From positions 1 to 64,000 of the forward strand of contig JAFZXU010000011.1 in assembly GCA_017616655.1 (NCBI GenBank): 64,000 nucleotides of DNA, given 5' to 3'. Positions 1 through 6,559 of the stretch are shown piece after piece. The notes beneath the pieces were generated by a model. That model searched no databases. It saw only the letters and a list, made by a program, of their open reading frames with translations, and was not told the DNA's origin. The position numbers and the translations under genes are program-made. Origin of the DNA: Bacteroidales bacterium (lineage in GTDB: Bacteria > Bacteroidota > Bacteroidia > Bacteroidales > UBA932). How positions within the stretch are numbered: position 1 is the first letter of the stretch; every line of letters begins with the position of its first letter.

Positions 1-671
1 ATTTCCCGGTTCTGTTCATGGGGACCACCGAGGCCGAGGCGGTGAAACACTTCGCCAACACCTTCCTGGCGCTGAGAGTCAGCTATTTCAATGAGCTGGA
101 TACCTATGCGGAGATGAAGGGACTCGATACGCGCTCAATTATAGAAGGCGTATGCCTCGATCCGCGCATCGGCACCCACTACAACAACCCCAGTTTCGGC
201 TATGGCGGCTACTGCCTGCCGAAGGACACCAAGCAACTGCTGGCCAATTACAACGATGTGCCCGAGAACCTCATCGGCGCCATAGTGGAAAGCAACCGCA
301 CGCGCAAGGATTTCATCGCCGACCAAGTTCTCCGGATGGCGGGCGGCTACACTGCTTCGAGCGATTTCGATTCCGCCAAGGAGAAGGGGACCGTCATCGG
401 CGTTTACCGCCTAACGATGAAGACCGGTTCGGACAACTTCCGTCAGAGCGCCATACAGGGCATCATGAAGCGCATCAAGGCCAAGGGTGCCAAGGTGATT
501 GTTTACGAGCCGACCCTTGAGGCCGGCAGCACCTTCTTCGGCAGCGAGGTGGTCGGCGACCTGGCCGATTTCAAGGCGCGCAGCAACACCATCATCGCCA
601 ACCGCTACGACCCCGCCCTCGACGATGTAAAGGATAAAGTTTATACAAGAGATATTTTCAAAAGAGATTGA
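1..671 (+). CDS. ugd: UDP-glucose 6-dehydrogenase, 5' partial
   Basis: C-terminal half of a UDP-glucose/GDP-mannose dehydrogenase, which oxidises UDP-glucose to UDP-glucuronate with two NAD+ for capsule precursors. The frame is open from base 3, so the gene starts outside the window and the first in-frame ATG at 18 is internal. The central helix segment ([16 protein letters not shown]) and the catalytic-cysteine motif [14 protein letters not shown] are intact, and the C-terminal UDP-binding domain follows. The last 14 bp overlap the convergent gene on the minus strand. In many Bacteroidales ugd lies beside a UDP-glucuronate 4-epimerase; here only a relic of such a gene is found, near 29.6 kb. 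Confidence 0.93.
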   Translation, partial: FPVLFMGTTEAEAVKHFANTFLALRVSYFNELDTYAEMKGLDTRSIIEGVCLDPRIGTHYNNPSFGYGGYCLPKDTKQLLANYNDVPENLIGAIVESNRTRKDFIADQVLRMAGGYTASSDFDSAKEKGTVIGVYRLTMKTGSDNFRQSAIQGIMKRIKAKGAKVIVYEPTLEAGSTFFGSEVVGDLADFKARSNTIIANRYDPALDDVKDKVYTRDIFKRD

Positions 672-1194
672 TGTAAGAGGTTTTTTTGTTTTTTAGGAAT
701 CTCGATAGTATCTTTGCGATACTTCCCCGAGATTGTGGTGACTCAGCATCGCTGACACGAACCAAGCTAGATGCAGCAATCTCTGGGATTTTTTCTGTTA
801 AGAAGGTTTCGTGTAGATACAATCTTCGTTCTTTAAGATTGAAAATCACAACCACTACACAAATAAAATAATTACCTGCAATAAGAATAGGTGCAGCAAT
901 CATACCTGTCATTTGTTTTTTTCCTCCCGTGGCGTAATAATCCAATGGCAGTATTATCTCACCTCTTTCGATGACATCTTTGATAGCTGCAAATGAAGCT
1001 GCTTTGATTCTTCCTACCCCATGCGATTTATCTGATTGAATACCTTTCATGTCAAGAAGAACCGGGCCCCAAGCAGATTGAGCTTCATCTCCTTGTGAAA
1101 TAAAGAATTCCAATACTTGTTGTGCGAAGGTTTTACCTTCTGTTGGGAGGAATTCTTCTCCCGTTAGGATAGTAACCGGGTTGGTAAGATTCAT
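658..1194 (-). CDS. Conserved unknown protein, possibly related to a phage MuF-associated domain
   Basis: About 178 aa. The frame is open to 1314, but I chose the ATG at 1194: the product there begins [17 protein letters not shown], a purine-rich stretch precedes it, and a weak TAnnTTTG-like element lies just upstream. The middle ([20 protein letters not shown], then a beta-rich stretch and YLHE) reminds me of small domains tied to phage MuF or polyvalent proteins, some of them nuclease-like. That link is from memory and weak. There is no signal peptide. It is convergent with ugd and divergent from the DUF4251 lipoprotein, and is A+T-richer than both, so it may be an insertion. Confidence 0.6.
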   Translation of the reverse strand: MNLTNPVTILTGEEFLPTEGKTFAQQVLEFFISQGDEAQSAWGPVLLDMKGIQSDKSHGVGRIKAASFAAIKDVIERGEIILPLDYYATGGKKQMTGMIAAPILIAGNYFICVVVVIFNLKERRLYLHETFLTEKIPEIAASSLVRVSDAESPQSRGSIAKILSRFLKNKKTSYINLF

Positions 1195-1252
1195 TTCATT
1201 TTCTTTTTTATTAAAGTGCAAATTAAGGTGGTATAGAATTCTCCAGTAATAC

Positions 1253-1276
1253 TTTAAACGCTTATAGTCGTTTAAA
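1253..1276. repeat. Short inverted repeat in a divergent intergenic region
   Basis: Perfect 8-bp arms TTTAAACG and CGTTTAAA are separated by 8 bp, between the divergent genes starting at 1194 and 1308. The position suits an operator or short hairpin. No regulator is identifiable. Confidence 0.4.
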
Positions 1277-1307
1277 AACGCTTTTAACCGGTAAATACCA
1301 AAAGAAT

Positions 1308-1829
1308 ATGTCAAACTTAAGGTTCTTTATTCCTCTTGTCGCCGCAATCCTCCTCACAACAGGCTGCGGCCCGCTCCGGATGACCTCCGAAGAGAAGGCG
1401 GCGGAGGCTGCCCGCACGGCGGCATTCGTCAAGAACGGCCTCGACTCCCGCAACTACCGCATCTCCGTAACCCGTATGTATCCGCTCCGCGGTACCTCCA
1501 AGGTGCTTTCACCGCCCTATTCCCTTAAGGTCGAGGGCAAAAAGCTCTACTCGTATCTCCCTTACGCCGGTGTGGCCTACAGCGTGCCCTACGGCGGAGG
1601 CAAGGCGCTCAACTTCGATTCCGAGATTTCCGAGTACTATGAGGACTTATCGCGCGCCGACCGCCGCACCATAACCCTCTCCACAGATAACGGCGAGGAT
1701 GTCCTGATTTATACGATCGTCGTCTTCGACAACGGCAAGGCCGACATCGACGTACGCTGCCGCAACCGCGAGGGAATCGCCTTCAGCGGGGAAATCGACG
1801 AGACCTACGTCCCAGACGCAAAGAACTGA
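1308..1829 (+). CDS. DUF4251 family lipoprotein
   Basis: 173 aa with an N-terminal hydrophobic segment and lipobox (LLTTGC, Cys about residue 20), so it is probably anchored in the outer or inner membrane. The rest matches the Bacteroidota DUF4251 pattern: YRISVTRMYPLRG, PYSLKV, SYLPYAGVAYSVPYGGGKALNF and a C-terminal beta-rich part. The function of the family is unknown. It stops 3 bp before the sodB start codon and may be co-transcribed with it. Confidence 0.88.
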   Translation: MSNLRFFIPLVAAILLTTGCGPLRMTSEEKAAEAARTAAFVKNGLDSRNYRISVTRMYPLRGTSKVLSPPYSLKVEGKKLYSYLPYAGVAYSVPYGGGKALNFDSEISEYYEDLSRADRRTITLSTDNGEDVLIYTIVVFDNGKADIDVRCRNREGIAFSGEIDETYVPDAKN

Positions 1830-1832
1830 GAT

Positions 1833-2413
1833 ATGTTTACTCTTATTGATTTGCCTTATGCGCCGACGCACTGGAACCGGTCATCAGTGCGCAGACACTG
1901 GCTTTCCACCACGGCAAGCATTTGAAAGCATACGTCGACAACCTCAACAAACTCATTGTCGGCACTGAGTTCGAGAATATGCCTCTCGAAGAGATTGTCG
2001 CCAAGGCTCCCGCCGGCCCCATCTTCAACAACGCCGGCCAGATCCTGAACCACAACCTCTACTTCACCCAGTTCGCACCAGCCGAAGCCGCCAAGACCGC
2101 CCCTTCGGGTCCTCTGGCAGCCCAGATCGATAAGCAGTGGGGGAGTTTCGAGGCCTTCAAGGCCGAATTCGAAGCCAAAGGCGTCGGCCTCTTCGGCTCC
2201 GGCTGGGTATGGCTCTCCGCGCAGGAAGACGGCACCCTCGTAATAAGCCAGGAACCCGGCGCCTCCAACCCCGTCACCCGCGGCCTCAAACCCCTGTTGA
2301 CCTTCGACGTCTGGGAACACGCCTACTACCTCGACTACCAGAACCGCCGCGCCGCGCATCTCAAAGCCCTCTGGGATATTGTGGATTGGAAGGTGGTAGA
2401 GGGACGATACTAA
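1833..2413 (+). pseudogene. sodB: Fe/Mn superoxide dismutase with a -1 frameshift near codon 11
   Basis: Dismutates superoxide. The ATG at 1833 reads MFTLIDLPYA. One base is then missing at about 1863-1864 (CC where a CCN codon is expected), and the next frame continues DALEPVISAQTLAFHHGKH into a complete SOD. The metal ligands are visible: His in FHHGKH, His in LNHNLYF, Asp and His in DVWEHAYYLDY. No ATG/GTG start in the second frame restores the N-terminus; a TTG at 1922 would lose the first ligand. It is either a real loss or a sequencing error, since the rest is intact and unremarkable. The gene ends DWKVVEGRY, and two further copies of this tail occur downstream. Confidence 0.88.
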
Positions 2414-2451
2414 TCAAATTTTTATCAATTATACAACTTTATCGTTGAATT

Positions 2452-2485
2452 TTTGCCTAATAATTAAATAATTGTTGTACCTTCG
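2452..2485 (+). promoter_or_regulatory. Possible Bacteroidota-type promoter before the toxin-antitoxin pair
   Basis: TTTG (2452-2455) and TACCTTCG (2478-2485) resemble the -33/-7 consensus TTTG and TAnnTTTG, with a 22-bp spacer that is slightly long. They lie 20 bp before the ATG at 2506. Confidence 0.35.
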
Positions 2486-2505
2486 CTGCTGCTTAATATG
2501 GAGAT

Positions 2506-2856
2506 ATGGTGACGAAAGATGAAGTTAAAGCGTTTTTAGAGCAGTTTAATGTAAAGACACAAATATTTGGAATAACCTTTAGAGATGACAGGGGAAAGAA
2601 CAGAGAGACTCTGTTGAAGTTAGATGTTACTCCTGTTCAACGAGAAGTGATTGTTAAGAACCTGCTTGTACAGGATTATGTCGAAGGCCCGGTCGTCGAT
2701 GAATTGAATAAAACCGGTGAGATGTGGGTCTTTGGCAAAGATGTTAAGGGTAGGGAGGTATATATCAAGATTACATTGGGATATGAGAACGGCCAGACGA
2801 TTTGCATCTCGTTCCATATTGCCGAGCATCCTATGGATTATCCTTTCAAACAATAG
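2506..2856 (+). CDS. Putative toxin, MqsR/HigB-like mRNA interferase
   Basis: 116 aa, no signal or membrane segment. The C-terminal half (GEMWVFGKDVKGREVYIKIT, then CISFH) resembles the compact RelE-fold MqsR-type toxins, where a Trp-x-Phe region leads into the strand VYIKI. Family known: such toxins cleave mRNA in the ribosome or free mRNA. Inferred here: the role, from fold-like similarity and from the partner 3 bp downstream, which carries antitoxin-type domains. Flanked on the left by sodB and on the right, after the partner, by a second sodB tail. Confidence 0.6.
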   Translation: MVTKDEVKAFLEQFNVKTQIFGITFRDDRGKNRETLLKLDVTPVQREVIVKNLLVQDYVEGPVVDELNKTGEMWVFGKDVKGREVYIKITLGYENGQTICISFHIAEHPMDYPFKQ

Positions 2857-2859
2857 TAT

Positions 2860-3858
2860 ATGAAAGTGCCAATCAGTCATGTTACGGGTAAGCCTATGAG
2901 GGTGGTCTACGAACCTGCTACAGAGACGTATCGTGGAGATAAGTATCATTTTACATACGTATCATTCCGTGACGATGCGGAAGGTGAGAACTATACCACA
3001 ACTGAAAGTGATGCCGTTTGGTATAACCAGATGACAAACCAGTATCGTGAGCGGTATGGAATTCCATATACAGACGAAATAATCGCTCTTCGCAAGCGCT
3101 ATGGACTTAGTGCGGCCAAGATGTCGGTCATTCTCGGCTTCGGGACAAATCAATACCGGCTCTATGAAGAAGGCGAAGTGCCCAGCGAAAGCAATGGCAA
3201 AATGATTCGCGGAGCAATGAACCCGCGAGTGTTTCTGGATCTTGTATTCAGTTCGCGGCACCAGCTTTCAGAGAGAGAGTATGCCAAGATTGTTGCACGT
3301 GTCAATGAAGTTATAGCAGACGCCTATAAATGGCACGATGAACAATGGCTGTCCGCCAGGCTGTTCACGACCGGTCGTGGCATCGAAAACGGCTTTGCAC
3401 CCCAATCCTCTGAGCGACTGAAAAACCTGCTCCTATATATACTTGAGAAGATGGGAGACACCTTCCAGACCAAGATGAACAAAGTGTTGTTCTACATAGA
3501 TTTCCTGTCGTATCGCGAGCGGGGGATGGCCATCTCGGGACTGGCATATAATTCCATAGACTTTGGGCCGGTCCCTCAGCGTTGGGACCGTGTATATAGC
3601 GCTTTTGACGAGGTGGTGCCGCAGCCCAAACTTGTATATGAACAGGAGAGTGTAGAACTCACTGCCTCTGCAGAAGCTGATATGAGCAGTTTTACAGAGC
3701 AGGAGTTGGAGGTGATTGACGCAGTATGCACTAAGATGAAAACCCTTTCTGCACACGACATATCAGAACTGAGTCACTCCGAGCCTGCCTGGAAAAACCA
3801 TTTGCACCAGAGTGATACAATCCCATTCTCTGAAGCGTTTACGCTGAAGGCGGTGTGA
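2860..3858 (+). CDS. Antitoxin-like HTH protein with Panacea (DUF4065) domain
   Basis: 332 aa. The N-terminus resembles MqsA (SHVTGKPM and RGDKYHFTYV) but has lost the zinc-finger cysteines. Residues about 70-115 form an HTH (LRKRYGLSAAKMSVILGFG, YRLYEEGEVPS). From about residue 185 the sequence matches DUF4065/Panacea: LKNLLLYILEK, TKMNKVLFYIDFLSYRERG, SIDFGPVPQRW. Panacea domains are known to neutralise many unrelated toxins, so this fits a two-gene toxin-antitoxin unit with the HTH giving autoregulation. It ends 61 bp before the first extra sodB tail. Confidence 0.75.
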   Translation: MKVPISHVTGKPMRVVYEPATETYRGDKYHFTYVSFRDDAEGENYTTTESDAVWYNQMTNQYRERYGIPYTDEIIALRKRYGLSAAKMSVILGFGTNQYRLYEEGEVPSESNGKMIRGAMNPRVFLDLVFSSRHQLSEREYAKIVARVNEVIADAYKWHDEQWLSARLFTTGRGIENGFAPQSSERLKNLLLYILEKMGDTFQTKMNKVLFYIDFLSYRERGMAISGLAYNSIDFGPVPQRWDRVYSAFDEVVPQPKLVYEQESVELTASAEADMSSFTEQELEVIDAVCTKMKTLSAHDISELSHSEPAWKNHLHQSDTIPFSEAFTLKAV

Positions 3859-3919
3859 GTCCCTAACCTCTGCCACGGCTGGAGTGGGGATATGCCGAGG
3901 TGATTCAATTAACCAAATG

Positions 3920-3958
3920 GATTGGAGGGTGGTGGAAGGGCGATATATCGCTGATTAA
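3920..3958 (+). repeat. First extra copy of the sodB 3' end
   Basis: Translates as DWRVVEGRYIAD then stop, matching the end of sodB (DWKVVEGRY, 2384-2413) codon by codon but at diverged DNA level, as if from another SOD allele. There is no SOD gene upstream of it: the preceding gene is the Panacea antitoxin. Confidence 0.8.
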
Positions 3959-3979
3959 CTTTTTATTATTGGTTTTTTT

Positions 3980-4408
3980 ATGAGCGCCTACGAAGAACAA
4001 ATTGTACCAATCAAAATTTCCCGTCTTGCGGAATATGTTTCTCAAAGAAAACGAGTTTCTTTGGAATATGCCCTGGCATATATCTATATGAACCCCCTCT
4101 ATAAGCAAATGTATGACGAGGGTCCCAAGTGGTGGTATCTGAGTACGGAGGCATTATACGAGGAGTTCGAAAATGCCCGAAGGGTTGAGAGTCGGGTAAT
4201 TATGAGGGAGGAGTTCGAGTTTGCTGTTTATTGCCTCGAGAAATATGCCTTTGAAAAAGGTATTTCCGGCTTGCAGGCATTAGCACTGTTCAAACGCTCT
4301 GGCGCAGATGATTATCTGATCGATCATTACGATCTCCTTCATACTCAAGGAACTGGTTATGTGATTGATGAATTGGACCGCATTATTAACAGGAGGAAAA
4401 GGAAATGA
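3980..4408 (+). CDS. DUF3791-domain protein, putative antitoxin
   Basis: 142 aa. The C-terminal part (residues about 75-135: FAVYCLEKYAFEKGISGLQA, LFKRSGADDYLIDHYDLLHT, GYVIDELDR) is a clear DUF3791. The first half (LAEYVSQRKRVSLEYALAYI) looks like a related helical domain. DUF3791 genes commonly precede DUF3990 genes, and this one overlaps its DUF3990 neighbour by 4 bp (ATGA), the usual layout of a toxin-antitoxin pair. The antitoxin role is inferred from order and coupling. Confidence 0.7.
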   Translation: MSAYEEQIVPIKISRLAEYVSQRKRVSLEYALAYIYMNPLYKQMYDEGPKWWYLSTEALYEEFENARRVESRVIMREEFEFAVYCLEKYAFEKGISGLQALALFKRSGADDYLIDHYDLLHTQGTGYVIDELDRIINRRKRK

Positions 4409-4890
4409 GACTATATCATGGCTCTATTGTGGAGGTTAGGAAACCAAGTTTGCGTTACGCCAGAAAAAAGACCGATTTCGGCAGAGGCTTCTATACTACA
4501 ACCCAGCAGGAACAGGCTGAACATTGGACAACCATCAAGATTGACAGGGCAAAGGATGCCAAGAGAAAGGTGGTGTCAGTATATGAATTTGATGAGGCAG
4601 TTTTGGCTGAACCGGACATCAAGATTCGGGAATTCAAAGGAGCCGACGAGGCATGGCTAATCTTTGTGGTTGCCAGCCGTAAAGGTGTCCACCACGAATA
4701 CGATCTAGTTTTCGGCCCCGTTGCCAACGACAAGGTATTCACTGTTGTCAATCTCTACGAAAGTGGCGTGCTCGATGCAGCGGCTGCTATTACTGAGCTG
4801 AAGGCCTATAAGACCTACAACCAACTCTCTTTCCATACGCAACGAGCCCTGGAAGCACTGAAGTTCGTGAGATCATATGAGGTTAAGTAA
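4405..4890 (+). CDS. DUF3990 protein, putative ADP-ribosyltransferase-like toxin
   Basis: 161 aa. Begins MRLYHGSIVEVRKPSL, continues KKTDFGRGFYTTTQQEQAE and later has GADEAWLIFVV and HEYDLVFGPVANDKVF, the DUF3990 pattern. The LYHGS strand and FGxGFYTT turn resemble the His and Tyr/Phe parts of the ADP-ribosyltransferase active site, with the acidic residue probably in the later part. The target is unknown. It is translationally coupled to the DUF3791 gene before it. Confidence 0.7.
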   Translation: MRLYHGSIVEVRKPSLRYARKKTDFGRGFYTTTQQEQAEHWTTIKIDRAKDAKRKVVSVYEFDEAVLAEPDIKIREFKGADEAWLIFVVASRKGVHHEYDLVFGPVANDKVFTVVNLYESGVLDAAAAITELKAYKTYNQLSFHTQRALEALKFVRSYEVK

Positions 4891-5257
4891 TAATATGTTC
4901 AGCATCACTCCCCAAGGTCTCATCCAAGAGATTGTTTGCCGTATACTAGGCCCCAATGTGGTGTACCTTAACAATGCCTTTGAGGCATTCAAGAACATGC
5001 CATCATTGTTAAGAGTCATTAACGTGATTGACGGCCAAGGAGCAGAAAGATTCATAACACTTGATGAACTTCATGCCGCCATGAATGAACTATTGAACGT
5101 TTTGGATAACAATACGGACCAGAACCCTAATCTGAATGATTCGCAAAAGCTTGTTTCTAAAATAGCCAATAGAACTTTTACCGGGATGATATATGAAATC
5201 ATCGTTTCTCATGGATTTGTGTCCGAGCCGATTATATCGAAGAACATTGGGCGGTAG
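4877..5257 (+). CDS. Unknown protein; C-terminus formed at a recombination junction
   Basis: About 126 aa (ATG at 4877 or 4895). I do not recognise the family. It is alpha-helical and soluble, with DELHAAMNELLNVLDNN in the middle. It overlaps the DUF3990 gene by 14 bp and so may be a third member of that module. Its last dozen codons (5221-5257) lie inside DNA that in another frame encodes the end of a superoxide dismutase, so the original C-terminus was probably lost when the segments were joined. Confidence 0.5.
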   Translation: MRLSNNMFSITPQGLIQEIVCRILGPNVVYLNNAFEAFKNMPSLLRVINVIDGQGAERFITLDELHAAMNELLNVLDNNTDQNPNLNDSQKLVSKIANRTFTGMIYEIIVSHGFVSEPIISKNIGR

Positions 5258-5295
5258 AGGATTGGAGGGTCATTGAAGATAGATACACCGATTAA
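5221..5295 (+). repeat. Second extra copy of the sodB 3' end
   Basis: In the frame of the stop at 5293 it reads RADYIEEHWAVEDWRVIEDR then YTD and stop. This lines up with the last 24 or so residues of sodB (RAAHLKALWDIVDWKVVEGR then Y). Similarity is at protein level with many silent changes, so this is a diverged allele and not a fresh duplication. It ends 1 bp before the start codon of the epimerase. Confidence 0.8.
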
Positions 5296-5296
5296 A

Positions 5297-6270
5297 ATGA
5301 CATATAGAGATCTTGTATTTCCCCTGAATTCACTCTTCCTCGTTACAGGCGGAGCCGGCTTTATCGGCTCTAATCTTTGCGAGGCCATTCTAAAAATGGG
5401 TTATAAAGTCCGTTGTCTTGATGACCTAAGCACGGGTAAGCAGGCAAACGTAGATTTGTTTCTGAATAATCCTAACTATGAGTTTATCAAAGGCGATATA
5501 AAGGATTTTGATACATGTATGAAGGCTTGTAAGGGCGTTGATTACGTCTTGAACCAAGCCGCATGGGGAAGTGTTCCACGCAGCATCGAAATGCCTTTGT
5601 TCTATTGCGCCAATAACATCCAGGGTTCCGTTAACATGATGGAGGCAGCTAGACGGAATAATGTTAAAACCTTTGTGTATGCAAGCAGTAGCAGCGTATA
5701 TGGCGATGAAACTCATCTTCCTAAGAAAGAAGGAGTTGAGGGTAATCTTCTAAGCCCCTACGCTCTAACCAAAAGAGCTGACGAAGAATGGGCAAAGCAA
5801 TATAGCCGTCACTATGGTTTGCGCACAATCGGCCTGCGTTATTTCAATGTTTTCGGCCGTCGTCAGGATCCTCACGGAGCATATGCTGCCGTTATTCCGA
5901 AGTTCATTAAACAACTTCTCAATGATGAACGTCCCTCAATCAATGGCGATGGCAAGCAGAGCCGCGATTTTACGTACATCGAAATGTCATTGAAGCTAAT
6001 CTTAAAGCTTGCCTTGCTCTTGATGAAGCAAGCGGCGAAGCATTCAATATCGCATACGGCGGCCGTGAATATTTGATTGACATTTATTTTGACCTTACTA
6101 AAGCCCTCGGAAAAGAAATAGAACCTTTTTTCGGACCTGATCGCCCGGGAGATATTAAGCATAGTAATGCCGATATAAGCAAGGCTAAAAGGCTCCTTGG
6201 GTATGACCCTCTGTATGATTTTGCAAAAGGTCTGAATGAGGCAATTGAATGGTATAAGGAAAACTTGTAA
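5297..6270 (+). pseudogene. UDP-GlcNAc 4-epimerase (WbpP/TviC type) with a -1 frameshift
   Basis: NAD-dependent SDR that interconverts UDP-GlcNAc and UDP-GalNAc for surface polysaccharide. The ATG at 5297 gives MTYRDLVFPLNSLFLVTGGA, with the Rossmann motif TGGAGFIGS, active-site SSSSVYGD and YALTK (YxxxK). At 5981-5985 the run GAAATG lacks one A: the expected YIENVIEANLKACLALDEAS continues in the next frame to YKENL at 6270. Read through, the protein is about 324 aa, normal for WbpP. Everything else is intact, so the shift may be a homopolymer sequencing error or a recent mutation. A more upstream TTG start at 5273 would lie inside the sodB remnant and is unlikely. Confidence 0.85.
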
Positions 6271-6282
6271 ATAACTGACGAT

Positions 6283-6510
6283 ATGAAAGAAACAAAGATT
6301 TGTGTCATCGGTCTTGGATATGTTGGCCTCCCTTTGGCACGGCTCTTTTCGACAAAGTACAAAACGGTAGGATTTGATATGAATCAGAGGCGTTGCGATG
6401 CTCTGATGGCAGGTCACGATTCCACGCTAGAGGTTGCTGATGACATCCTTCAGAGAGATAAGAGAGCTCGAATCATTCCACGATATGCCCTATGGGCTTA
6501 TGGATATTAA
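6283..6510 (+). pseudogene. UDP-N-acetyl sugar dehydrogenase, 3'-truncated
   Basis: The first 52 or so residues (KETKICVIGLGYVGLPLARL, FDMNQRRCDALMAGHDSTLE, VADDILQ) are the NAD-binding start of a WbpA/TviB-type UDP-HexNAc dehydrogenase of about 420 aa. Similarity stops at about 6445 and the frame closes at 6508. No dehydrogenase remainder follows; a 3-gene ATPase cassette begins 50 bp later. With the 4-epimerase before it, the pair would make UDP-GalNAcA, so this branch looks disabled. Confidence 0.8.
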
Positions 6511-6559
6511 TGAAGCATAATCATAAAAGCAGAACACTCTTGCCCAAACCAGAGAACAT

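Noticed and set aside
5273..5296. TTG start for the epimerase at 5273
   Set aside because: These codons belong to the sodB 3' remnant; the ATG at 5297 gives the normal N-terminus.
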